Part shown: one piece after another, positions 45,229 to 53,746 of the stretch
Layout of the letters: every line of letters starts with the position of its first letter
Numbering within the stretch: the first letter of the stretch is position 1
Assembly: GCF_900119795.1 (NCBI RefSeq)
Contig: NZ_LT634361.1
Coordinates: 1 to 64,000 of the forward strand
DNA from: Tenacibaculum maritimum NCIMB 2154
GTDB lineage: Bacteria; Bacteroidota; Bacteroidia; Flavobacteriales; Flavobacteriaceae
Reading direction: 5' to 3'
DNA length: 64,000 nucleotides
The notes under the pieces: generated by a model
The model's database searches: none
The model's input: the letters and a program-made list of their open reading frames with translations, nothing else
What the model was told of the DNA's origin: nothing
Translations under genes and position numbers: made by a program

Positions 45229-45359
45229 GCACAATGTATATAAAAAATAGGCGATACAGCAATAAAATCGAAGGTTTTGGCTCGTATCAAACTTTGTTCT
45301 TAACCGAAAGTTTCGTGCTTCGAAATTGCCTACTTTTCATATACCAACCGTTGTGTGCA
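45229..45359 (+). repeat. attC-like site, type A (copy A2)
   Basis: The body is almost identical to A1 (AATCGAAGGTTTTGGCTCGT ... TACTTTTCATATACCAAC) but ends CC-GTTGTGTGCAA, the start of the toxin-antitoxin cassette. Its left end abuts IS copy 2. Confidence 0.7.
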
Positions 45360-45410
45360 ATTTGCCTACATTACCAAGATTTGGTATATTTGAATAAAAT
45401 TTAATTCAAA

Positions 45411-45653
45411 ATGGGAAAAAACACATCAATATCACTCGGAAATCATTTTGAGGATTTTATCAGAGAAGAAGTAAAATCTGGAAGATATGGTTCCGTTAGC
45501 GAAGTAATTCGTTCCGCATTACGTTTATTGGAACGAGAAGAAAAAAAAGAAAGAGAACTGATTAAAGCTCTTGAAGTTGGAGAAAATAGCGGATTTGTTG
45601 AAAATTTTGACCCAAAACAACATCTGAAAGAATTACATCGGAAACACTTATGA
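45411..45653 (+). CDS. parD: ParD-family ribbon-helix-helix antitoxin
   Basis: 80 residues. The N-terminal RHH domain (TSISLGNHFEDFIREEVKSG, then GSVSEVIRSALRLLEREE) is typical of ParD/CopG antitoxins, with an acidic toxin-binding tail. The gene overlaps parE by ATGA. The complex normally represses its own promoter. TA pairs are well known as stabilisers of cassette arrays; this cassette begins GTTGTGTGCAA and ends TGCACACAAC. Confidence 0.92.
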   Translation: MGKNTSISLGNHFEDFIREEVKSGRYGSVSEVIRSALRLLEREEKKERELIKALEVGENSGFVENFDPKQHLKELHRKHL

Positions 45654-45952
45654 GTAAAAACAAATATCGCATAAGTCAACAAGCGATTGAGGATTTAGAT
45701 AACATTTGGATTTATACACTTAACAAATGGTCTAAAGAACAAGCTGATAGATATTACGACTTGATAATTACGGAGATTGAATTTATTGCTGATAACTTTA
45801 TGACAGGAAAGTCAGCAGAACAAACTCGAAAGAATTATCGAGTGACTAAGATAAAATCACATCTGATTTTTTATAGAAAAATGGAAAATGATATTGTGGA
45901 AATTGTTAGAGTTTTACACCAACGAATGGATGTTAAAAAGCGACTGAAATAA
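45650..45952 (+). CDS. parE: ParE/RelE-superfamily toxin
   Basis: A 100-residue plasmid-stabilisation-type toxin. YRISQQAIEDLDNIWIYTLN and then KIKSHLIFYRKMENDIVEIV match the ParE fold (gyrase inhibitor type). It is translationally coupled to parD by a 4-base overlap. Confidence 0.92.
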   Translation: MSKNKYRISQQAIEDLDNIWIYTLNKWSKEQADRYYDLIITEIEFIADNFMTGKSAEQTRKNYRVTKIKSHLIFYRKMENDIVEIVRVLHQRMDVKKRLK

Positions 45953-45978
45953 AAAAACTGCACACAACAAAGGTAACC

Positions 45979-46810
45979 GTTGCACAAGCCTATAATTTTA
46001 CGAAAATAGATATAAAACCAAGCCCTTTTTAGGACTTTTGTTTTTTTAGGAGACCTTCAAAAACTAAAATAGAATGAGTTCAAAACCAACCGCTGTTTGT
46101 TTTTAAAGACGTTTGTATTGAATAAAATCAAAAATGATACTCTATGGTCACTTTGTACCTTTTTTGTTATAAAATTTAAGTACTCTTTCCCGCAAGCGTG
46201 ATAAGCGCTTATATCTGTAATTACATGATTAGCGCTATCTATCGTTAACTAACTCAGGTAATTTAATTTTCTTGCCTTACCTGGCTTTACACTTATACGG
46301 GCATCTGGATCTGTGGGACTGTAATGGGTTTTGTTGCTAGTATATTTACTGTTTTTATTTCCTGCACCAACCTTGTAATTTTGTTCGTTAGCCCACTTTT
46401 TATTGCGAGATTTTATAGCTTGTAATGCTGATTTGTTAGCGGTGATCGTTTTCTCAAAGCCAAGAAGCCTTGTTAATTTTGGCTTTTCTAAAATTGGGTT
46501 AATCTGCTATGCTTATATGTCTTATTAGCCGCAATATGTGACTCTAGGTCCTGTTCTGGTACTTTTAATTCCAAGCTATCCATAGAAGCATTAGCTTTTA
46601 CAGGAGCAGAATCGATTGCTTGGGTATTTCCTTTTCGTATGCACATGAGGGAATACATTTTCAAATACTTCTTTTAATCTTCTGTAAAAATTATGAACAA
46701 GAATATGATCGTTAAGTTGAAAGTTACTAAATAATTTTACTTGATATATTTTAATGCCTTGCATAGTAAAAGTCACTAAATATTTATACTTTTAACAAAA
46801 ATTGCGCAAC
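45979..46810 (-). mobile_element. Decayed IS1182-family element (copy 3)
   Basis: 832 bases. The left 200 bases match copies 1 and 2. The rest encodes, on the minus strand with frameshifts, MQGIKIYQVKLFSNFQLN, KANASMDSLELKVPEQ, then KTHYSPTDPDARISVKPGKA, typical IS1182 transposase segments missing from copies 1 and 2. The C-terminal catalytic part is deleted. It follows AACAAAGGTAACC of the toxin-antitoxin cassette end, the same target position. Confidence 0.75.
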
Positions 46811-46942
46811 AGACACGTCGTATAAAATTAATTGCTAGTGCAATCCTACTTACGAAAATTTTCGCAGATTTTCTATTCGGTTTGTATTTGCTAAGTATGT
46901 TGTTTAAAACACGTAACTAATCTTATGCAAACACGTTGTGTG
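46811..46942 (+). repeat. attC-like site, type B variant (copy B3)
   Basis: After the IS end comes a body related to B1/B2 (CTACTTACGAAAATTTTCGC, AGATTTTC), ending ACAC-GTTGTGTGTAAT. More diverged than B1 and B2. Confidence 0.5.
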
Positions 46943-46994
46943 TAATATTAAGTCACTATTAAAAACTAATCAAAAATTAAAGCGAAACAAGTTG

Positions 46995-48179
46995 ATGAAT
47001 AATATGTCTGAATCGAGAAAAAACTTTACCGAGAATATAAATCGAAATAAATTAAAAGATCATGTACTCAGTTTTAAAGAAGCAAAGGATCAGTTTTATG
47101 ATCCTAAAGTTCATACTGATTGGGAAGAAAAAGTGATTTTTATATCAGAAGATAAGCCTGCAAAATGGTGTGTTTTCCGAATCTATATAGATGAAGAGGA
47201 TTATTCTATTTATACTTTTTCTGATGGAAATGGAAATATTGCATTACCAAATGAAGAGGCAAAAGAGCTTGATATTGATATTATTTACTCTAGCGATGAG
47301 TCAACCTTTAATGAAATTTTTGGAGAAGTAAAAGAACAACAATCTCAAAAAACAAAATGGAAATATGAAGTTGGAGGTCTTATATTAGCATTGCTAATTG
47401 GTTATATTTCGTTTATTCTACCAGGTCAAATACGACAATACAAACTCCAAAAGGAACAAGAACTAATTTCTAATGTAATTGCAAAACCATATGCTGATTA
47501 TGAAAATTACAGAAGTCAAATAGTTAATAGAGTACATTCTCTAGAAGAAGAAAATCCATTTATTTATGTATATACGAACGATACCGAACCATTAGATTTT
47601 TGCATTTTACCAAATCTTCAAGTTTACCAAAACAACAACAGTTACTCCCCTGATTTTAGTATCAAACAAATGCAAGCAGATGATTTAAAATGGTTTATTG
47701 ATAATGAAGACACTAAAGGATACGATATTTGGCTTAATACCAATAGAGTAGAAATTGTTATAGGAAGATTAAATAAAAATAAAGGAACAGACTTAAACGT
47801 TTCGATGACTTACTTTTATTCAAAAAAAACAAAAGAACACCTCAAAAAACAAGCTAAAAAGAGAAATGAACGTCGATTACTGAATTATACAAGAAGAGAA
47901 AATCTTGACTCTATTCAAACTGCAAGAGTAATCGTTCCTACAAAAATTAAAGAAAAGCCTAAAAATAATTTGGGAAATATGCTAATGAGATTTGATGAAA
48001 AAATAATTCAGTCAGCAATCAAACAGAAAAACCCAACACAGAAAATTTATCTTTCATTTTATTCCAAGAATGCTACAAAAGAAGAATTAGAAAGTAAAAT
48101 TGAGGAATTTGAGAAACTATTTTATGATGGTAAGAAATCTAAAGATTATAAGATTAGAAAAGTTTATCTAAAAAAGTAA
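46995..48179 (+). CDS. Single-pass membrane protein, unknown function
   Basis: A 394-residue protein (start MNNMSES; the open frame extends to 46938 but lies in the attC-like end). The N-terminal cytoplasmic part has KPAKWCVFRIYIDEEDYSIY. One membrane helix, GGLILALLIGYISFIL, is near residue 125, then a Lys-rich outer part. No family is recognised. It lies in its own cassette after GTTGTGTGTAAT, but I could not find a matching complementary 3' end. The following 99 bases show no gene. Confidence 0.6.
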   Translation: MNNMSESRKNFTENINRNKLKDHVLSFKEAKDQFYDPKVHTDWEEKVIFISEDKPAKWCVFRIYIDEEDYSIYTFSDGNGNIALPNEEAKELDIDIIYSSDESTFNEIFGEVKEQQSQKTKWKYEVGGLILALLIGYISFILPGQIRQYKLQKEQELISNVIAKPYADYENYRSQIVNRVHSLEEENPFIYVYTNDTEPLDFCILPNLQVYQNNNSYSPDFSIKQMQADDLKWFIDNEDTKGYDIWLNTNRVEIVIGRLNKNKGTDLNVSMTYFYSKKTKEHLKKQAKKRNERRLLNYTRRENLDSIQTARVIVPTKIKEKPKNNLGNMLMRFDEKIIQSAIKQKNPTQKIYLSFYSKNATKEELESKIEEFEKLFYDGKKSKDYKIRKVYLKK

Positions 48180-48278
48180 AAATGTTTTATCAATTTAATT
48201 ATTATATATCGAATAATTAATCAGTTCGAAAAAGGGGAAGCCTACAACTAATCTTATACATCAACGCTACCGCAAATA

Positions 48279-49103
48279 TTGAAAAACGAAAACAAAATAA
48301 TAAATATTGATGCAACGTCAATAAAAACCAAATCTACTTTAGAAAAGCTGTCTAAACTGAAACCAGCTGGTACAAAGTTAATTTTGGAATCTAAATCGGA
48401 TTTAATAGAACTAATAAAACTGACTTTATTCGATTTGACTTTAAAAAAAGTATTGGTAATAAAGAAAAAATTAAAAAAATCTCATCCGAGAGACCCTTAT
48501 TTAAGAGAATATATAATTGTGGAAACTGGAAAAAATTTCTCCAAATATTCACCTGATAAGTTCGAAAAGTATTTCACCAATATAATTGACAATGACAGTT
48601 ATTATCATCTAAGGTCTTATGTAAACACAATCTTTAAAGAAATATCTTCAGAATACAAATACAAGAAAGAGATAATAAGTAATTTAGAAATCAGAACTCT
48701 TTTTAAAGACAACTTGATTTTAAGTATTTTGTCATATCTATCAATTAATAAAAAAGGAAAAGAGTTTAAAAAAGAGGTGAAAAAATACTTAGATGAAGTA
48801 GATAGTCATATCCCAGACTTGATTGAAAATAAGCCTGAAAAAGCTTTACAATTGATACTTTTTTTAAAAGGCAATATTTTTTTATTGAATAATTTGAAAT
48901 TTGAACTTTTAGAAAAACTTAAATTAGTAGAAACAAAACAAATGAATCATTCAGATGATTATTATTACGATTGGCTGCGGGATAGCACAAACTTGGATTC
49001 TAATTTGATTTCTGAAATAACAGAAATGGTACATTCTATTGATGACTATGTTAATTTTAGTAGCGGAAGTGATTTGGATAGTGGTTATGATTTTGATTAT
49101 TAA
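48279..49103 (+). CDS. Helical protein of unknown function, TTG start
   Basis: A 274-residue Lys/Leu/Glu-rich helical protein with no signal or membrane helix. The start is TTG (TTGAAAAACGAAAAC); no ATG is close. It ends with an acidic Asp/Ser/Tyr tail (SSGSDLDSGYDFDY). It lies in the island between two unclear cassette ends (CAACGCTACCGCAAAT upstream and GCAATGGCTATAAGTACTTG downstream). I cannot give a function. Confidence 0.55.
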   Translation: MKNENKIINIDATSIKTKSTLEKLSKLKPAGTKLILESKSDLIELIKLTLFDLTLKKVLVIKKKLKKSHPRDPYLREYIIVETGKNFSKYSPDKFEKYFTNIIDNDSYYHLRSYVNTIFKEISSEYKYKKEIISNLEIRTLFKDNLILSILSYLSINKKGKEFKKEVKKYLDEVDSHIPDLIENKPEKALQLILFLKGNIFLLNNLKFELLEKLKLVETKQMNHSDDYYYDWLRDSTNLDSNLISEITEMVHSIDDYVNFSSGSDLDSGYDFDY

Positions 49104-49136
49104 AAAATACTTGTAGTAGCAATGGCTATAAGTACT

Positions 49137-49248
49137 TGTAGATTTTAGACCAATTAAAAACTACGATAGTGAATATGGTTTTGATGATATGCGTGATCAA
49201 ACAGATAAAAATATAGCACTGTACAAGGCTTTTAAGTCACTCCAATAA
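49137..49248 (+). pseudogene. 3' gene remnant at the island's right edge
   Basis: A frame without a start reads VDFRPIKNYDSEYGFDDMRD and on to YKAFKSLQ before TAA. It follows the attC-type arm ATGGCTATAAGTACTTG, much like the orphan tips do. Its last codons (CTGTACAAGGCTTTTAAGTC) resemble one unit of the 57-bp minisatellite at the island's left edge. The rest of 49104-49400 shows only the mfd promoter. Confidence 0.4.
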
Positions 49249-49376
49249 GTAGTAATTTGCTTAAAATAAGCACCTATAAATTTTAAGGATTTATAGTATT
49301 CAAAAAAACGACTAAGAATACCAATTCCTTTTCACAAACAGGTTCGCAAAAACTTCCTTAGCAAAAACAATACTCT

Positions 49377-49384
49377 TATATTTG
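49377..49384 (+). promoter_or_regulatory. Bacteroidota -7 box for mfd
   Basis: TATATTTG, a TAnnTTTG match, 17 bases before the mfd start codon. Confidence 0.55.
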
Positions 49385-49400
49385 CGTAAACTTTTATACG

Positions 49401-52400
49401 TTGAGCAAACAAACTATTGTAAACCAATACCAAAAATCTGCAAAAATAAAACAGATTTTATCAAAGTTACAGCAGGAGCAAACCCATTTTCAAATAACAA
49501 ACTTAGTAGGTTCTTCGTTGTCCTTTGTTATTTCAGAAACTTTTAAAAAAGTAGAAAGGCCTTACTTATTAATCTTTAAAGATAAAGAAGAAGCAGCTTA
49601 TTACTTAAATGATTTAGAACAGTTATTGGGCGATAAAAACGTGCTGTTTTATCCAGGATCTTACAGAAGACCCTATCAAATAGAAGAAACAGATAATGCA
49701 AATGTATTGTTGCGTTCTGAAGTTTTAAACAGAATAAATTCGCGTAAAAAACCAGCAGTAATTGTAACCTATCCAACAGCACTATTTGAAAAAGTAGTTA
49801 CTAAAAAAGAATTAGAAAAAAATACATTAAAAGTTAACGTAGGTGAAAACTTATCACTTGATTTCGTAAACGAAGTTTTATTTGAATATCATTTTAATCG
49901 CGTAGATTTTGTAACAGAACCAGGTGAGTTTTCAGTAAGAGGAGGTATTATTGATGTATTTTCTTTTTCCAATGATGAACCATATCGAATTGAATTCTTT
50001 GGAAATGAAGTAGATAGTATTAGAACATTTGATGTAGAAACACAACTATCTAATGACAAGCTTAAAAAAATAAATATAATGCCCAATGTAGAGAATAAAT
50101 CTCTACAAGAAAATAGAGAAAGTTTCTTAAAATATATTTCTCCTAAAACAGTTATTTTTACGAAGAATGTTGATGAAATAGGAATTAAATTAGACAAGTT
50201 TTTTGCCAAGGCAGAAAATGCATTTCATGAATTATCCACAGAAATAAAACATGCAAAGCCCGCAGAATTATTTTGTAATGGAGAAGTTATCAAAGCACAA
50301 ATTCAAGATTTTACCTCTATAAGAATAGCACTTCGATCAGCACTTAAAGATCAAAATACAGAAGAAGTATTATTTCATATAAAACCACAGCCCTCTTTCA
50401 ATAAGCAGTTTCATTTACTAATAGAAAACTTAAACGAATACAAAGAAAAAGGATTTACAAATTATATACTATGCGGAAACGAAAAACAAGCGCAACGTTT
50501 TCATGATATTTTTGATGATGCAGCAGTAGCAGTACATTATGAAACAATTGTTTTTCCTTTATATCAAGGATTCATTGATGAAGAACAAAAAATAGTTTGT
50601 TATACAGATCATCAGATATTTGAACGTTACCATAAATTTCGTTTAAAAAATGGATATGCCAAAAAGCAAACAATTACTTTAAAAGAACTTACAAATCTTG
50701 AAATAGGTGACTATGTAACTCATATAGACCACGGGATAGGGAAATTTGGAGGCTTACAAAAGATAGATGTAGAAGGAAAGAAACAAGAAGCTATAAAACT
50801 AATTTATGGAGATCGTGATATTCTGTATGTAAGTATCCACTCATTACATAAAATATCAAAATTTAATGGAAAAGATGGAAAACCACCAAAAATATACAAG
50901 CTAGGATCTGATGCTTGGAAGAAAGTAAAACAAAAAACAAAAGCAAGGGTCAAACATATAGCGTTTAATCTTATTCAATTATATGCAAAAAGAAAGCTAC
51001 AAAGAGGATATGCTTTTGGACAAGACACACATATACAACATGAATTAGAAGCAAGCTTTATTTATGAAGATACTCCAGATCAATTTTCTGCTACGCAAGA
51101 AGTAAAAAAAGATATGGAAAAAGAACAGCCAATGGACCGCTTAGTATGTGGAGACGTTGGTTTTGGTAAGACAGAAGTAGCCATTCGTGCAGCATTCAAA
51201 GCAGTAGATAACGGAAAACAAGTTGCAGTTTTAGTACCAACAACTATTTTGGCCTTTCAGCATTTTAAAACGTTTTCAGAGCGTTTAAAAGAGTTTCCTG
51301 TACGAATAGATTATGTAAACAGGTTTAGGTCTGCAAAGCAAAAAAACAGGGTTATAGAAGGAATTGCTGACGGAAGTGTAGATATTGTTATAGGAACCCA
51401 TCAATTAACCAATAAACGTATTAATTTTAAAGATTTAGGGCTCTTAATTATTGATGAAGAGCAAAAGTTTGGAGTAGCCGTTAAAGATAAGTTGAAAACT
51501 ATAAAAGAAAACGTTGATACCCTTACCTTAACAGCAACACCAATACCAAGAACATTGCAATTTAGTTTAATGGCAGCACGTGATTTATCGGTTATTAAAA
51601 CACCACCACCCAATCGTCATCCTGTTGAAACAAATGTAATTCGATTAAGTGAAGAAATTATGAGAGATGCCATTTCGTATGAAATAGCTCGCGGAGGTCA
51701 AGTTTTTTTTATCCACAATCGTATTGAAAATATCAAAGAAGTAGCAGGCATGTTGCAACGCTTAGTTCCAGACGCTAAAATAGGAATAGGACACGGGCAA
51801 ATGGAAGGCAAAAAACTAGAAGATTTAATGCTAGGTTTTATGAATAATGAATTTGATGTATTGGTATCTACTACCATTATTGAAAGCGGATTAGACGTGC
51901 CTAATGCCAATACTATTTTTATTAATAATGCCAATAATTTTGGCTTGTCAGATTTACATCAAATGCGTGGTCGTGTTGGACGCTCCAATAAAAAGGCCTT
52001 TTGTTACTTTATAACCCCACCTTACCATATGATGACCGATGATGCCCGTAAGCGCATTACAGCATTAGAACTGTTTTCTGAATTAGGTAGTGGTTTAAAT
52101 ATAGCCATGAAAGATTTAGAAATTCGTGGTGCAGGAGATTTATTAGGAGGTGAGCAAAGTGGTTTTATTAATGATATTGGTTTTGACACCTATCAGAAAA
52201 TATTACAAGAAGCTATTGTAGAGCTTAAAGAAAATGAGTTTAAAGACCTCTACCCTACGGATGAAAATACACCGAAAGAGTTTGTAAAAGAAGTACAAAT
52301 AGATACCGATTTTGAAATTTTATTTCCAGATGATTATATCAACGCGGTAACAGAACGATTAAGTCTTTATAACAAGTTAGGAATATTAACCTCAGAAGAA

Positions 52401-52742
52401 GAACTACAAACTTTTGAAAGCGAAATCATAGATAGATTTGGAGAATATCCAACACAGGTAACAGATTTGTTAGATAGTGTTCGTATAAAATGGCTTGCAA
52501 AAGAATTAGGCTTAGAAAAAGTTATTTTAAAGCAAAAAAGAATGATTGGTTATTTTGTAGCCGATCAACAAAGTGATTTTTACCAAACAGCAGCTTTTTC
52601 AAGAATACTACAATATGTACAAAGAAACCCCAAAAGTTGTGTTATGAAAGAAAAGAAAACTAAAAATGGCTTACGATTATTAATTACATTTATTAAAATA
52701 GATTCAGTACGTACAGCCTTAAAAACACTGCAAAAAATATAA
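49401..52742 (+). CDS. mfd: Transcription-repair coupling factor
   Basis: Removes stalled RNA polymerase and recruits UvrA in transcription-coupled repair. The 1113 residues fit the family. An N-terminal UvrB-like module comes first, then the CarD-like RNA-polymerase interaction domain (IGDYVTHIDHGIGKFGG, near residue 436). The RecG-like translocase follows, with Walker A GDVGFGKTE near residue 583, DEEQ box IIDEEQKFG and TATPIPRTLQ. Motif VI MRGRVGRSNKKAF and the C-terminal TRCF domain complete it. The start is TTG, close to a promoter box. It is the first core gene right of the island. Confidence 0.98.
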   Translation: MSKQTIVNQYQKSAKIKQILSKLQQEQTHFQITNLVGSSLSFVISETFKKVERPYLLIFKDKEEAAYYLNDLEQLLGDKNVLFYPGSYRRPYQIEETDNANVLLRSEVLNRINSRKKPAVIVTYPTALFEKVVTKKELEKNTLKVNVGENLSLDFVNEVLFEYHFNRVDFVTEPGEFSVRGGIIDVFSFSNDEPYRIEFFGNEVDSIRTFDVETQLSNDKLKKINIMPNVENKSLQENRESFLKYISPKTVIFTKNVDEIGIKLDKFFAKAENAFHELSTEIKHAKPAELFCNGEVIKAQIQDFTSIRIALRSALKDQNTEEVLFHIKPQPSFNKQFHLLIENLNEYKEKGFTNYILCGNEKQAQRFHDIFDDAAVAVHYETIVFPLYQGFIDEEQKIVCYTDHQIFERYHKFRLKNGYAKKQTITLKELTNLEIGDYVTHIDHGIGKFGGLQKIDVEGKKQEAIKLIYGDRDILYVSIHSLHKISKFNGKDGKPPKIYKLGSDAWKKVKQKTKARVKHIAFNLIQLYAKRKLQRGYAFGQDTHIQHELEASFIYEDTPDQFSATQEVKKDMEKEQPMDRLVCGDVGFGKTEVAIRAAFKAVDNGKQVAVLVPTTILAFQHFKTFSERLKEFPVRIDYVNRFRSAKQKNRVIEGIADGSVDIVIGTHQLTNKRINFKDLGLLIIDEEQKFGVAVKDKLKTIKENVDTLTLTATPIPRTLQFSLMAARDLSVIKTPPPNRHPVETNVIRLSEEIMRDAISYEIARGGQVFFIHNRIENIKEVAGMLQRLVPDAKIGIGHGQMEGKKLEDLMLGFMNNEFDVLVSTTIIESGLDVPNANTIFINNANNFGLSDLHQMRGRVGRSNKKAFCYFITPPYHMMTDDARKRITALELFSELGSGLNIAMKDLEIRGAGDLLGGEQSGFINDIGFDTYQKILQEAIVELKENEFKDLYPTDENTPKEFVKEVQIDTDFEILFPDDYINAVTERLSLYNKLGILTSEEELQTFESEIIDRFGEYPTQVTDLLDSVRIKWLAKELGLEKVILKQKRMIGYFVADQQSDFYQTAAFSRILQYVQRNPKSCVMKEKKTKNGLRLLITFIKIDSVRTALKTLQKI

Positions 52743-52745
52743 AAT

Positions 52746-52790
52746 AAAAACTTGAAATGATGCATATATGTTCGTCATTTCAAGTTTTTT
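52746..52790 (+). terminator. Intrinsic terminator after mfd
   Basis: AAAAACTTGAAATGA / TCATTTCAAGTTTTT stem with a T run. Confidence 0.9.
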
Positions 52791-52912
52791 TAGGAAAATT
52801 CTTCCTGCAAGTAGCTAAACATGTCAAATTAACACCTTTCTATACAATAAATTTCGTTTGATTTTCTTATCAAAAAATAAAGAAATGAACTGTACCCCTA
52901 AAAAAAGTTATA

Positions 52913-53030
52913 GAAGTGAGTTCCACTTTTTGTTTGGAAGCGAAAACTTAGAATTTTTTGTCTAATCAAGTCTTTTTTGAGTAATATAGTCTTAGCTACT
53001 TTGTGAAAAAAAAGCGGAAACCACTGCATT
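52913..53030 (+). repeat. Dispersed intergenic repeat copy 3
   Basis: AGAAGTGAGTTCCACTTTTT, GAAGCGAAAACTTAGAATTT, GTCTTTTTTGAGTAATATAG and TTGTGAAAAAA align with 63308-63410 over roughly 110 bases. The 52791-53103 gap otherwise holds no gene. Confidence 0.6.
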
Positions 53031-53103
53031 AAAACGTGGTGATATTACAAAAGAAAGCCCCTACTCTAGCCTACCTTAATACCGATATCTTAAAAGTAAA
53101 AAA

Positions 53104-53634
53104 TTAAACTCTTAATTTGCTAAATAAGTCCCATAAAACAACACCGCAGCTAACAGAAATATTTAAAGAATGTTTAGTTCCCAGTTGAGGTATTTCAATA
53201 CAACCATTAGCAATGTTAATCACATCTTGTTGAACTCCTTTTACCTCATTTCCCATAACGATCGCATATTTTTTACCTTTTTCAGGAGTAAAATCATTTA
53301 GCATCGTACTATGCTCAGCTTGCTCTATTGCCAATACGGTAATACCTTCAGATTGCAAGGTGTTCACCACTTCTATAGTATCCTCTACATGCTCCCAATC
53401 AACAGAAGCAGTAGCTCCCAAAGCTGTTTTATGAATATCTTTATTAGGAGGAGTTGCAGTAATTCCGCAGAGATAAATTTTTTCAATTAAGAAAGCATCG
53501 CTAGTTCTAAAAACCGATCCAATATTATTTAAGCTTCTAATATTATCAAGAATCACAATGATTGGAGTTTTTTCAACTTGCTTAAACTCAGTAACACTAA
53601 TTCTACCTAATTCGTTGTTTTTTAGTTTTCTCAT
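53104..53634 (-). CDS. TrmH/SpoU-family RNA 2'-O-methyltransferase
   Basis: A 176-residue SPOUT methyltransferase that adds a methyl group to a ribose in tRNA or rRNA. Motif 1 is LDNIRSLNNIGSVFRTSDAF, motif 2 is IVMGNEVKGV, and motif 3 is IEIPQLGTKHSLNISVSCGV, which forms the SAM-binding knot. It is shorter than many SpoU proteins because it lacks an N-terminal substrate-binding domain. It is transcribed divergently from mutS. Confidence 0.92.
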   Translation of the reverse strand: MRKLKNNELGRISVTEFKQVEKTPIIVILDNIRSLNNIGSVFRTSDAFLIEKIYLCGITATPPNKDIHKTALGATASVDWEHVEDTIEVVNTLQSEGITVLAIEQAEHSTMLNDFTPEKGKKYAIVMGNEVKGVQQDVINIANGCIEIPQLGTKHSLNISVSCGVVLWDLFSKLRV

Positions 53635-53712
53635 AAACGTTTAGTTTTTCATAAAGGCGGTAAGACAGTAGTGAAAAACTATGAAAGCATATTAAACACT
53701 GCCTACTTTTTG

Positions 53713-53720
53713 TATCTTCG
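53713..53720 (+). promoter_or_regulatory. Probable -7 box for mutS
   Basis: TATCTTCG differs at one position from TAnnTTTG and lies 27 bases before the mutS TTG start. Confidence 0.45.
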
Positions 53721-53746
53721 CAAAACTAATTTAAAAATCTGAAAAC

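Noticed and set aside
46995..49103. The two unknown genes as a toxin-immunity pair
   Set aside because: They lie about 100 bases apart with a cassette-end-like sequence between them, show no catalytic motif, and the second lacks a signal peptide.
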